Assembly (NCBI RefSeq): GCF_003202435.1
Contig: NZ_QJHK01000021.1
Coordinates: 1 to 64,000, forward strand
DNA length: 64,000 bases
Direction: 5' to 3'
DNA from: Flavobacterium cheongpyeongense
GTDB lineage: Bacteria; Bacteroidota; Bacteroidia; Flavobacteriales; Flavobacteriaceae
In this document: positions 1 through 10,900 of the stretch, in pieces
How the letters are laid out: every line of letters begins with the position of its first letter
Numbering within the stretch: position 1 is the first letter of the stretch
Made by a program: the position numbers and the translations under genes
Notes under the pieces: generated by a model
What the model was told of the DNA's origin: nothing
The model's input: the letters and a program-made list of their open reading frames with translations, nothing else
Database searches by the model: none

Positions 1-3000
1 GGTACCGTTATCGGCAACCGAGAATGTTCTGACACCCGTAAAGGCACCTCCCTGGAAACTATATGTATAGGGTGCAGTTCCTGTAGTTGGTACATCGATC
101 GTAACATCTGAGGACTGCTTAACATTATTAGTAGCATTACATTTAAAAGGCGTTGCTGAAGCTGTAGTAGTTAATGCTGTTGGCTGGGTAATGGTTACAT
201 TAACCAAACCTGTACAGCCTTTGCTGTCTTTTACATAAAAAGTATAAGAACCTTGGGATAATCCCGTAAAGGTAGCTGTCGTGCTAAAGCCTGTAGTGGC
301 ATTATTACTGTAAGTATAACCACCTGAACCGTCTGCTCCTGTTAAGATAACAGAACCGTTTGATCCGCCATTACAGCTCACATTCACTTGTGAAGCTGTA
401 ACCGTTGGATTTGTAATCGTATTGACTGTAGTAGTAGTGGTAACTGTACAGCTATTTGCATCTGTAATTTTGAATGTATAAGTACCTGCTGCTGATGCTG
501 TATAAACGTTAGTAGCCATACCTGTGTATGAAGTACCGCCATTTGTTGAAACCTCATAAGTATAAGACGTTCTGCCTCCCGAAGCTGTAAGAGTAATTTG
601 TGCCTGAGGAGTAGTTGGTGAACAGCTAAGCTCTCTGGTTACAGCTGCACTTGCTGTCAGCTGTGGATAAACAGTAACTGCTGCCGATGGCATTATACAG
701 CCGTTGGCATCCTTAACATGAACTGTATAAGTACCCGCTGAAACACTAAAAACAGGGCTTGACTGGAATGCACCAGTAGTTCCTCCTATTCCATAAGTTA
801 ATGGAGCCAAACCTCCTGTACCTGATGCAACAATCTGGAAGGTGCTTCCTGATCCAGTACACTGGTTGCTTACCAAAGCTGTTACTGATGGGAGGCCATC
901 TGATGTGATATTAACTGTTCTTTTTGCCGGACAGCCGTTAGCATCCTTTACATAAACATCCCAAACCAGATTAACACCTGAATTAGTATCAACTGTCAAA
1001 ACTGAACCTGAAGCATAAGCGGACGTAGGAACTGTAGAAGGACTTACTGCATAAGCATAACTATAAGAAGCGGTACCCCCTGTAGCGGTTACCGTAATTT
1101 GTGAATTGTCATTGTTACAGTTTACATTAGTACCAACTGCACTTGTAATAGATAATGAAGAACTTGGCTGAGTAAGTGTAATAGTATATGTTGCCGTACA
1201 ATTCGTTTTTCTATCTGTTACTGTAATGGTATAACTACCCACAGGCAAGTTATTCACATTAACAGTACTTGCTGTTTGGTTAATATTAGAATCAACAGTT
1301 ACATTTCCTGAATTTTTAACTACATAATCATAACCACTTGTACTTATACCTGAAACGGTGAACTGAATGTTTCCTGTTCCTTCAAAACATTTAATTGTAC
1401 TTATCACAGAACCTCCCGCTGTAATAGCAGGTATTCCACTAATTGTATGAGTCTTAGTAAATGTACAATTTGTTTTAGTATCAGTAGCCTGGAAAACATA
1501 ACTTCCGGCAGCTAAGCCTTGGAAAATTCCTGTAGAATTAGCTGTTGCGTTATATCCAGACGGACCTGAAATAATTTGATAACTAATCGGATTTAATGTT
1601 CCTGTTTTTACAACAGTAAGACTTACCTGACCTCCTACTGGAGTAGTTGAACAATCATAACCATTATCAACAATTGTTATATTAGTTATTGGTTCTAATG
1701 CTCCAATTACAACGGACAATGGTCCAATTTGACAACCATTAACATCCTTAATATATGCTGTAACAGTTCCTGCAACTGAAGTAGAGTAAGTGTTAGTATT
1801 TGTAAAATTGGTAGTTCCATTAAAACTATACTGGTAAGATCCAGAACCTCCTGATGCTACAACTGTAACAACAGCTGGTACGGTTCCTGTACTGCTACAT
1901 CTTAAATCGGTAGCACTAATTGTTCCTCCAACAGTAGTTGGGTTTATAATAGTAACATTACTTACAGCAGATTCACAACCTTTACTGTCAATAACTTTGA
2001 TATTATAAGTACCAGCACCTAAACCTGTAAATTGATTTGTTGCTTGGGTAGTATAAGCTGCAGCTGAACTTAGTTTAATCGCATAAGTATAAACCGATGT
2101 AAATCCATTTGCAGCGGTCACTGTAATAGTACCATTATTTGCATTATTACAGGTAATATCTGTTTTATTAGTTGTTAAAGTTGGTGTTGTTTTTAGAGAA
2201 ACCTCAATAGTATTACTTGTTGCAGTACATCCTTTGCTGTCTGTAACTGTAAATACATAATTTCCAGCTTGAGTTGCTGTATAAGGGAAAGATGCAACAG
2301 TAGTAGCTGTTCCTCCATTACGGGAAACTGTATAAGTATAAGGTGCTCCATAACCACCAGCCACTGCTGTTGTAATAGAAGCATTAACCAAACATGTTAA
2401 ATCTTGCACCAAAGTTGCATCTAATTGCAACTGAGGTTCAATAACAATATTCGTAATTGCAGGCGCAGTACAATTATTACTGTCAGTCACTAAAATAGTG
2501 TGTGTACCTGGCGTTACATTATTAAATGTATTCGTATTAACTGCAGCATTACTGTCTAATTTATAAGTATAAGGAGGTAACCCTCCGGTTGCCGTAACAA
2601 CCAAACTAGCAGGATTTGATGGCGTATAACACCAATCTGTACTTGCTGCTAAACTCGCAGATGGAGAAGTTATTGCGCTTATTGTTATAGGTAAAGATTC
2701 AGCAGACAAACAATTATTGGTATCTTTTACCATAACTGTGTACGTTCCTGGTGCTACATTCGTAAACGTTTTACTTGACTGGAATGGTTTTACAATTCCT
2801 GAAGCATTACTTAGCTGATATTGATAACTTCCTGTACCTCCTGTAACAGTAGTAACAGTTATAGTTGCTGGTGTTGTACAAGTTGGTGCTGTTTTATCAG
2901 CCTGAACAAATATTGGCTGAGGTGCTTTAATTTCTGAATCAAATGTAAACTTACATGTTCCTGCAGCATCATATTTTACAATTACCTTATAAGTACCTGC
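1..3000 (-). repeat. Array of about 12 SprB-type modules inside sprB
   Basis: A Cys-containing motif (Cys followed by a D-S/N-G-type turn, for example CKDSKG or CxVKDANG) recurs on the minus strand at about 206, 448, 697, 930, 1197, 1465, 1725, 1975, 2228, 2470, 2708 and 2952. The spacing is 233-268 bp, or about 83 residues. Modules share the plan PYTYSF...G(L/V)xxGTYTVxVxDxxGC. They are diverged at nucleotide level, so recombination between neighbours is less likely than in sprD. A second set of about seven modules lies at about 3850-5450. Repeated beta-sandwich modules of this sort are typical stalks of Bacteroidetes surface adhesins. Confidence 0.75.
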
Positions 3001-6000
3001 ACCTAATCCAGAAACTATTACTGGTGAAGTTGTTGAAGAAATCCAATTTGAGCCATTATCAATAGAATAATAAAATCCTGTCGTAGTATTAAAATTAGCT
3101 ACATTAATGGTTATACTTCCATCGTTTGAAGTGCTACATTTTGTATCCTGAATTCCAGGAGTTGGTACATTAAAAGCGCCGTTTGAATCAATAACAATTG
3201 GGAAACTTTTTTCGTTACCACATGATTTAGGTATCTGACGAACCCAGATATCATCAAGCAGTACATCATTACCACTAAAAGCTGTATTATAAGAGCGAAT
3301 AACAAAACTAAGATTTTTATAAGTACCCGGATTTAAAGACAATTCTTTATACTCCCATTTTTCATTTCTAGGAACATCCCAAGGATTTGCGGTGTCAGTT
3401 GTTGCAACAATAGTACCCCCGCCTGTTACTGGATCTAAATTATCAACCAATTGAATTGTCAATTTGGGATTAGAATATTCGGATCCTGTCGAACTCTTCA
3501 TTAAATTTTCTGCCCATAATGAAATAAGTACTGGCTGGTTTTCAATAACATCCTTAATTGGTTTACTGTATATAATACCTCCAACCCCGGCTGAACTTCC
3601 AATATTTACACATAAAAATCTTCCTAATGCGTCTGTTGGTGTGGTATGATCTTTAGCTACAATCCAAGTACCTCCAAAATTGGTTTTAATAGAACTAGCT
3701 ACTGCATATTTACCATCATTGATTTGGTAATCAGTAATGGGTCCGCATGTTGCTACTGGCCAACTGGCAGGGTGAGGCGTTGATTCATCCTCGAAACAGT
3801 AAACAGGACTAATTCCAGGTGTTGTAGTGTAACCACCTTTTCCAAAATCTTCCTGTAGTAAATTACTATAGGTAGAAACTGTTGAAATATTATATTTAAC
3901 TTTTACCGTATGTGACCCTGATGGTACATTTAAAAAAGTATTACTAGGTGTATTTGTATTTAATACCCCATCTAAATAGTACTCATAAGTATAGGTTGTT
4001 GATCCGGAAGTTGTTGGAGTATTGACTACAACAGTAGCTGTAGCGGTACCATCACAATTAAATACCGGATTAATATTACTATCAATAACCGGATCCTCTG
4101 GTTTAGGATCTAAAACAACATTATAAGGAATTTTATAAATACATCCTTTACTGTCTTTTACACGTAAATCATAAGAAACAGTAGAAGATACTACATATTT
4201 TTGAGCAGAAGCCTGCCATGTTGCACCACCATCAAAACTATATTGATAAGGAGCTGTTCCTCCTTCAACATTGGTAAACCTGATTAACCCTGTTGGCTGA
4301 CCTCCTTGTAAAGGCCCACAGCCGGCTAATTCAGCCACACCTGCAGAAGCAGTTATTGCAGAACTTGGTCCTGTTATGATAACAGTTTGTGCAGGATCAG
4401 AGCATTCTTTTGTTTCAGTATACGGCCAGTTTGAAATTGGATAAGTAACACTATATTTAACTTTAACGCTATAAGTACCTGGGGTCAAATTTGAAAAAAC
4501 AGGGCTTGTCTGATAAGTTCCTCCGCCATTTATACTATAACCCATAGTATAACCCGCAGTAGAACTAGTTACATTAATAGTTATTTGTGCCGGATCCCCA
4601 TAACAGTTAATAGTACTGCCTGACGAAATTGTATAAGTTGGTTTAGGTGTTTTAGGAACATTAATTGTAATTATTTTTTCACAATTATTTGTTCCTACAA
4701 CTCTAATAGTATAAAGGTCTGGTGTAGTAACCTCAATTTCATTTGAAGTCTGAAAGGTAGATGATCCATTAACAAAATAATAAAAAGAATTACTATAATT
4801 TCTATCTTGCGTAGCTGTTATTTTTATGATACCTGTAGTACAATCGGTTAAAGGTCTGCTAATTGCAGCTGTTGCCTTTATCTCACCGGCGGAATCATTT
4901 ATAGGGATATAGTAATTATTAAAAATACATCCGTCTTCTGTTTTTACTTCTACTCTATAACCTCCTGCATCTAAATTATTAAAAAGATAATCAGCACTCG
5001 TAACTGGACCCACTTTTTGAACTGAAGATCCGTTTTTGAAAAGTTCATAGTAATACTGTCCTCTTACTCCAGATGTATTAACCTTTATACTTCCTTTATC
5101 TCCATAACATATTGGAGAAGTAGGAATTATTTCTACATCTAACTTTCTGTCTACAATATTAACGGAAACCTCAAATATACATGGATTTGTTGTAACGTTT
5201 TTTTGTTTAATATATACGGTGTAATTTCCAGCCGTATTAATTGGAGAAAAAACATTACTATCCTGATAAGTCCCTGTTTTTGTTAAACTATACTCATATC
5301 CAGCAGGAACCCCATTAACGGTAATTTTTCCTTTCGTGTTACAATAAATATCATTATAACTTATAGTCGGATTTAATTCATTTTTATAAACATTGAAATA
5401 AAACTGATTAAAACAATTATTTTGATACGTAATAGTTAAACGATATTGTCCTTTTGTATCCGCTTTGTAATCAGGTCCTGTGGCTACTTGTGTCCACGAA
5501 CAGGATGTGCTCTCATTAGCACATTTATCATTTACAACAGCAGTACAACTCGCTTCATTTAGCTTTTCCCACACTATTGTAGTCCCCGTTGCAGATATAC
5601 CCGTTTTGATGTCTCTAAAATCATTGGCACCACATAAAAACAAGTTAGGCAAAAATTTACCACTATCCGGACATTGGGTAATATTTCCAGCATAGGGAGC
5701 CCTTGCATAAGGTAATACCGGATTTTCCATTAATCCGTTTGGAAGTGTTACTGTAAATTTTTCAGCTATTGATAAACAAGGTGCCGGAGCAGTATTTTGA
5801 ACATAATACACTCCTTCTTTTACAACTGTTAGCGTTTGGCCTGTTGCTATAACAGGAGTTCCTGTTGGACTTGTTGACCAGGAGTAACTGCTGTATCCAT
5901 TAGCTGCTTTAATTTGAATACTGGTTCCACATAAAATTTCAGTTTTTTCAAACTTACAGTCATCAACGTCTACCAAGAAGTTTGTAGATTGTGGAATACC

Positions 6001-7803
6001 AATGTTACAGCTTGTATAAGAATCTAAACTTTTATCGCCAAAAGTACTTGTATTATAAGTACCTGAATAATTTGATAAAGCCGTATTCTGAACAATATTA
6101 GAACACACATCACTTATTTCACTACAAGATTCTACTACTTTAACTTTAAATCTGATAGTGTATCTTGGATCACTTACTTCAACAAATTGCTTTGGAATAG
6201 TAAATGTAATAGTACGGGTTGCTGCATCATAAGTATGAGTCACTTTGTAAGTTACACCACTAATAACAATATCAGCTGGTAAGGAAACAATATCAGCCGG
6301 ATAATTAAATTTAGTGTTAACAGGTAAAATATCCGTAATCGTAAAATTGGTTGCATTATCATTACCCTGATTCTGAAAACCAATTACATAATTTAACTCC
6401 TTGCCTAAAGTAACATCCTTGTTAATCATATTGGTAGGAGGTGTCGTAGAATAATCAAAAACTTCTTTTGTTAATGTTATCTTAGGCTCAATAATATCTA
6501 CAGCAAAAGTTGCTAAGAAAGCTGCATAACCATCTCCACCAGTAGTATTGGTAAACATTCTAAAAGTTCCATTAGTCGCTCCATTAGGTATAACCGAATT
6601 TGAAGGATTTGGAATTGCTAAATAATCAATATCAAAACCTAAGTTATTTTGGTTTGTTGGATTACGATTTGTAACCTGAGCATTATCAACCGTAATTGAA
6701 GCATTGAAAAAGTTAGAATTTTCTTCCGGGGTAAGTGTTGTTGGATTAAGTGTATTGGTTATTGGTGTAAATGCACTGTTTGCTGTAACTGCTGCGCCGT
6801 TTTTAAATAATAAACCATCTCCGTTTTTACTATAATCTCCATCTAATGCAGCTACTCCAACTTTTGCCAGTACTGGAAGTGGGCTAGGTAAAGTTTGAAA
6901 TCCACTAATTGGAATATCAACTTTTAATAATAGATTTGCTGCATCCACATTGGTCATTTGGGCACCATCAAAAATCGAAATATATTTACTTGAAACTGTT
7001 GGACTTTCATAAATAACAGCTAATGTCCATCCACCAGCACTACCCCCTTGTCTGATACCTGTTGTTGCTCTTAGATTAGCTACAGTATAAGTACCATCAG
7101 CATTGGTCAATGCTTGCAACATAGATGTTACATCTTTAAAACAAACGTAAACACCATTGTTGAAATCATTAGTATTGGCTCCCTTAAAAATTACTTCGTT
7201 TGGACCAGTTGCCGTTAAAGTTTGATAAGTACCTCCTGGAACCTTAAACTTAACCTGATTCCAATCGTTTCGTGGTGCTGTACCGCAATTAAAACAATTA
7301 CGATCTGTACTGGCTTCATTAGGATACATCGCTGACCAATACAAACCGGCAAAAACAATCCTTTTACAGCCATTATTAATTAATAAATTGGCACTACTTG
7401 AACTTACTGTGCTGTTATCACCATCAATATCTACATAAACAGCATCCAGATCATTATTGTTCCCCGCATCATTAAACGGTAAACGTTTACCATTTGGAGT
7501 CAGAATTGTATTTCCGATTAATTTTATATCTCCCTGAACTTTAATGTATTTATTACCTTTTCCATCATCAAGTCTTGCTGAAAACTTTGTTCCAACCTGT
7601 GCCTGTCCAATATTAAAAGCAAAAAATAACAAAAACACAAGAATAGCAGTACTCTTGATTTTTATTGCTTTTAAATACTTTACTTCTTTTTTGTGTGAAA
7701 AAAGAGCACTTAAATCATTATATTGGTTTTCTGCAAATAATACAAAATTTGTAATCATTGCTAAAACCAACTCTGCAGGTTTAAAAGTAGTAGGGTTTTT
7801 CAT
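1..7803 (-). CDS. sprB: Giant gliding-motility surface adhesin, SprB-type (3' end outside window)
   Basis: The frame is open from ATG at 7803 to base 1 (2601 codons) with no stop, so the C-terminus and its presumed T9SS sorting domain are missing. SprB-type proteins are very large adhesins exported by T9SS and moved along the cell surface during gliding. The hydrophobic signal segment lies at about residues 52-69 and ends in GQAQ. It follows an unusually long N-region of about 50 residues; the only other upstream Met is residue 16. A DUF11-like domain (LTKEVFDY, then NQGNDNATNFTITDILP) lies around residues 440-530. From about residue 790 onward there are roughly 83-residue SprB/PKD-like modules with PYTYSF and GCxxDS-type motifs, interrupted at about residues 1320-1540 by a jelly-roll-like module ending LLDDIWVRQIP. 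It is the last gene visible of the spr cluster, and a hairpin separates it from sprD. Identity rests on repeats plus neighbourhood; another T9SS adhesin is the alternative. Confidence 0.8.
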   Translation of the reverse strand, partial: MKNPTTFKPAELVLAMITNFVLFAENQYNDLSALFSHKKEVKYLKAIKIKSTAILVFLLFFAFNIGQAQVGTKFSARLDDGKGNKYIKVQGDIKLIGNTILTPNGKRLPFNDAGNNNDLDAVYVDIDGDNSTVSSSSANLLINNGCKRIVFAGLYWSAMYPNEASTDRNCFNCGTAPRNDWNQVKFKVPGGTYQTLTATGPNEVIFKGANTNDFNNGVYVCFKDVTSMLQALTNADGTYTVANLRATTGIRQGGSAGGWTLAVIYESPTVSSKYISIFDGAQMTNVDAANLLLKVDIPISGFQTLPSPLPVLAKVGVAALDGDYSKNGDGLLFKNGAAVTANSAFTPITNTLNPTTLTPEENSNFFNASITVDNAQVTNRNPTNQNNLGFDIDYLAIPNPSNSVIPNGATNGTFRMFTNTTGGDGYAAFLATFAVDIIEPKITLTKEVFDYSTTPPTNMINKDVTLGKELNYVIGFQNQGNDNATNFTITDILPVNTKFNYPADIVSLPADIVISGVTYKVTHTYDAATRTITFTIPKQFVEVSDPRYTIRFKVKVVESCSEISDVCSNIVQNTALSNYSGTYNTSTFGDKSLDSYTSCNIGIPQSTNFLVDVDDCKFEKTEILCGTSIQIKAANGYSSYSWSTSPTGTPVIATGQTLTVVKEGVYYVQNTAPAPCLSIAEKFTVTLPNGLMENPVLPYARAPYAGNITQCPDSGKFLPNLFLCGANDFRDIKTGISATGTTIVWEKLNEASCTAVVNDKCANESTSCSWTQVATGPDYKADTKGQYRLTITYQNNCFNQFYFNVYKNELNPTISYNDIYCNTKGKITVNGVPAGYEYSLTKTGTYQDSNVFSPINTAGNYTVYIKQKNVTTNPCIFEVSVNIVDRKLDVEIIPTSPICYGDKGSIKVNTSGVRGQYYYELFKNGSSVQKVGPVTSADYLFNNLDAGGYRVEVKTEDGCIFNNYYIPINDSAGEIKATAAISRPLTDCTTGIIKITATQDRNYSNSFYYFVNGSSTFQTSNEIEVTTPDLYTIRVVGTNNCEKIITINVPKTPKPTYTISSGSTINCYGDPAQITINVTSSTAGYTMGYSINGGGTYQTSPVFSNLTPGTYSVKVKYSVTYPISNWPYTETKECSDPAQTVIITGPSSAITASAGVAELAGCGPLQGGQPTGLIRFTNVEGGTAPYQYSFDGGATWQASAQKYVVSSTVSYDLRVKDSKGCIYKIPYNVVLDPKPEDPVIDSNINPVFNCDGTATATVVVNTPTTSGSTTYTYEYYLDGVLNTNTPSNTFLNVPSGSHTVKVKYNISTVSTYSNLLQEDFGKGGYTTTPGISPVYCFEDESTPHPASWPVATCGPITDYQINDGKYAVASSIKTNFGGTWIVAKDHTTPTDALGRFLCVNIGSSAGVGGIIYSKPIKDVIENQPVLISLWAENLMKSSTGSEYSNPKLTIQLVDNLDPVTGGGTIVATTDTANPWDVPRNEKWEYKELSLNPGTYKNLSFVIRSYNTAFSGNDVLLDDIWVRQIPKSCGNEKSFPIVIDSNGAFNVPTPGIQDTKCSTSNDGSITINVANFNTTTGFYYSIDNGSNWISSTTSPVIVSGLGAGTYKVIVKYDAAGTCKFTFDSEIKAPQPIFVQADKTAPTCTTPATITVTTVTGGTGSYQYQLSNASGIVKPFQSSKTFTNVAPGTYTVMVKDTNNCLSAESLPITISAITSPSASLAASTDWCYTPSNPASLVVTATGGLPPYTYKLDSNAAVNTNTFNNVTPGTHTILVTDSNNCTAPAITNIVIEPQLQLDATLVQDLTCLVNASITTAVAGGYGAPYTYTVSRNGGTATTVASFPYTATQAGNYVFTVTDSKGCTATSNTIEVSLKTTPTLTTNKTDITCNNANNGTITVTAANGFTSVYTYAIKLSSAAAYTTQATNQFTGLGAGTYNIKVIDSKGCESAVSNVTIINPTTVGGTISATDLRCSSTGTVPAVVTVVASGGSGSYQYSFNGTTNFTNTNTYSTSVAGTVTAYIKDVNGCQIGPLSVVIGALEPITNITIVDNGYDCSTTPVGGQVSLTVVKTGTLNPISYQIISGPSGYNATANSTGIFQGLAAGSYVFQATDTKTNCTFTKTHTISGIPAITAGGSVISTIKCFEGTGNIQFTVSGISTSGYDYVVKNSGNVTVDSNINQTASTVNVNNLPVGSYTITVTDRKTNCTATYTITLTQPSSSLSITSAVGTNVNCNNDNSQITVTATGGTASYSYAYAVSPSTVPTSAYASGSVLTVDTNSGVNLVWDVYVKDANGCPAKRTVNITSDGLPSVTALVSNQCTGSGSTFQIVASGTGGLAPLTYGIGGTTGAFQSSPVFSVSAGTYTVHVKDANGCIMPSAAVTVYPQLTASAAVTRELSCSPTTPQAQITLTASGGRTSYTYEVSTNGGTSYTGMATNVYTASAAGTYTFKITDANSCTVTTTTTVNTITNPTVTASQVNVSCNGGSNGSVILTGADGSGGYTYSNNATTGFSTTATFTGLSQGSYTFYVKDSKGCTGLVNVTITQPTALTTTASATPFKCNATNNVKQSSDVTIDVPTTGTAPYTYSFQGGAFTGVRTFSVADNGT

Positions 7804-7889
7804 GGTATTTACTTTTTTTGGGCTTTAGTTTTATAATCTAAGGGGCATTAGAAAATAAAGTTTAGGCGCTATAAAAATATTTATTTGTT

Positions 7890-7915
7890 AGTCCTTTTTA
7901 AAATTAAAAAGGACT
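7890..7915 (-). terminator. Hairpin between sprD and sprB
   Basis: A 26-bp palindrome with 12-bp arms (AGTCCTTTTTAA) around two central bases sits 18 bp beyond the sprD stop and about 87 bp before the sprB start. There is no clean U-run after it, so it may be an attenuator or RNA-processing hairpin that lowers sprB expression relative to sprD, and not a full terminator. Confidence 0.5.
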
Positions 7916-7933
7916 GTATTCCTTATTCTATTA

Positions 7934-10900
7934 TTAATTTTCAACTTTTACAATAACCATTCTGCTATTGTAAGGTTTACTTCCTTTTGATTCTAATGCA
8001 TTCGTGGCTCCGGATAAATCTTCATGCTTTTCATAATAAATATAATATTTACTAGTCGTCACATTATAAAAGAAATTAACATCTGAAAGTCCAGCAGCAA
8101 CGGCTTTAGTTAAAAATTCATCTCGTTTTTCAACACTGTTGTGAACCGCAATAATTAAATAATAACCGCTATCAGAATTTTTAATATTCTTAATAATCTG
8201 CATATTTGACTGATCCTCTCCAAAATCAAAATCGCTTTCTGTCAATGGCGTACTGCTTAATTTTGTCGTTTCTTTTATACGTTTAAGAGCAGCGAGATCC
8301 TGTGCATATCTTCCTTCATCATTTTCATAAGCTGCACGTTTAATTCGACGTTTTCTTTCAATTTCCGTTTCAGTCTTAATACGTTCTAAATTTGCAATTA
8401 ATGCAATATTTTCCTGTTCTGCTTTTAATTGTGCTGCTTTTAATTGATTAATTTTCTCTAAATAAGCTCTATTTAAAGCGTCATTTTTATTAGGAACCTT
8501 TTTAAGTCTTTCATTATATAGGTTTGTCAAATTGGTTATAGCATCTTTTTGAGTTCTGTTTGCATCTGCAATTTGAATTTTTAGCGATTCTATCTGAGCA
8601 TTCTCTGCACTAACACTCTTAAATGGTTTTGGCTCTTTATAAATTCCTTTTTCACTCAAATCATTTTCCTCCTTCATATCATTCAGATCTTTTTGCTTAT
8701 TAGCTACAGTAACATTAAACTGAGCAATTAAGTCTGTTTGAGCCTTACCTGAATTTTCAACTAGTTGAGTTAAGTTATCAAGCTCTTTAGCAGTTTCGTC
8801 TTTTTGATTTGCAGCTGCTAATGCATCTGCATCAGCTTTGGCTTTAGCTTCAGCGGCTAGTTTTGCCTGTAAGGCTTCTGCATCAGCTTTAGCTTTAGCT
8901 TCCGCGGCTAATTTTGCCTGTAGGGCTTCTGCATCAGCTTTGGCTTTAGCTTCAGCCGCTAGTTTTGCCTGTAAGGCTTCTGCATCAGCTTTGGCTTTAG
9001 CTTCAGCGGCTAGTTTTGCCTGTAAGGCTTCTGCATCAGCTTTAGCTTTGGCTTCTGCTGCTAATTTTATTTTAAGAGCTTCTGCATCGGATTTAGCTTT
9101 GGCTTCAGCGGCTAGTTTTGCCTGTAAGGCTTCTGCATCAGCTTTCGCTTTGGCTTCCGCTGCCAGTTTTGCCTGTAGGGCTTCTGCATCAGCTTTGGCT
9201 TTGGCTTCAGCGGCTAATTTTGCCTGTAGGGCTTCTGCATCAGCTTTGGCTTTAGCTTCCGCTGCTAATTTTGCCTGTAGTGCTTCTGCATCAGCTTTAG
9301 CTTTAGCTTCCGCTGCTAATTTTGCCTGCAAGGCTTCTGCATCAGCTTTAGCTTTGGCTTCTGCGGCTAATTTTGCCTGCAAGGCTTCTGCATCAGCTTT
9401 AGCTTTGGCTTCTGCGGCTAATTTTGCCTGCAAGGCTTCTGCATCAGCTTTAGCTTTAGCTTCCGCAGCTAATTTTGCCTGTAAGGCTTCTGCATCAGCT
9501 TTAGCTTTGGCTTCAGCGGCTAGTTTTGCCTGTAGGGCTTCTGCATCAGCTTTCGCTTTGGCTTCTGCGGCTAATTTTGCCTGTAGGGCTTCTGCATCAG
9601 CTTTCGCTTTGGCTTCTGCTGCTAATTTTGCCTGTAGGGCTTCTGCATCAGCTTTCGCTTTGGCTTCTGCTGCTAATTTTATTTTAAGAGCTTCTGCATC
9701 CGCTTTAGCTTTAGCTTCCGCGGCTAATTTTGCCTGTAAGGCTTCTGCATCGGCTTTAGCTTTGGCTTCCGCGGCTAATTTTGCCTGCAAGGCTTCTGCA
9801 TCAGCTTTAGCTTTGGCTTCTGCTGCTAATTTTATTTTAAGAGCTTCTGCATCGGCTTTAGCTTTGGCTTCCGCGGCTAATTTTGCCTGTAAGGCTTCTG
9901 CATCGGCTTTAGCTTTGGCTTCCGCTGCTAATTTTGCCTGTAGGGCTTCTGCATCGGCTTTGGCTTTAGCATCAGCGACTAATTTTGCCTGCAAGGCTTC
10001 TGCATCAGCTTTCGCTTTGGCTTCTGCGGCTAATTTTACCTGTAAGGCTTCTGCATCGGCTTTAGCTTTAGCTTCGGCTGCTAGTTTTATTTTAAGAGCT
10101 TCTGCATCAGCTTTCGCTTTGGCTTCGGCTGCTAATTTTACCTGTAAGGCTTCTGCATCGGCTTTAGCTTTGGCTTCGGCTGCTAGTTTTATTTTAAGAG
10201 CTTCTGCATCAGCTTTCACTTTGGCTTCTGCGGCTAGTTTTGCCTGTAAGGCTTCTGCATCGGCTTTCGCTTTGGTCTCTGCGGCTAGTTTTGCCTGTAA
10301 GGCTTCTGCGTCGGCTTTCGCTTTGGCTTCTGCGGCTAATTTTATTTTAAGAACTTCTGCATCCGCTTTCGCTTTGGCTTCCGCGGCTAATTTTGCCTGT
10401 AGGGCTTCTGCGTCGGCTTTAGCTTTGGCTTCTGCGGCTATTCTGGCTTGTCTTTCTTCTGCATCCGCTTTTACTTTGGCTTCTGCTGCTAATCTCTCTT
10501 TTTCTGCAGCTAATGCGGCTGTTCTTGCTTTAGCATCTGCAGCAGCTTTAGCTTTGATAGCAGCATCTTTTGCGGCTTTTGTTTTAGCCTCTGCAGCTGC
10601 TTTAGCTTTGGCTTCGGCTGCTAATCTTGCTTGCAATGCATCTGAATCGGCTTTTGCTTTTGCATCTGCAGCTATAATAGATTCTAAATCGGCAGCCTCT
10701 GTTTTTGCTTTTGCTTCAGCTTTACGTTTTGCTTCCTCTGCATCTGCTTTTGCTCTAGCCTCAGCTAACAATTTTGCTTTTGTTGCTTCGGCATCTGCTT
10801 TTACTTTTGCATCGGCTGCTAATTGCATTTTTAATGCTTCAGCATCTGCTTTTGCTTTTTCTGCTTCAAGTTTCGCTTTTGCGGCTGCTTCAGCATCTGC

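Noticed and set aside
7544..7828. 94-codon plus-strand frame over the sprB start
   Set aside because: Antisense to the adhesin signal region; no promoter or family features.
8830..10440. CRISPR-like array
   Set aside because: The repeats are contiguous with no unique spacers, and they are in frame in a long protein.
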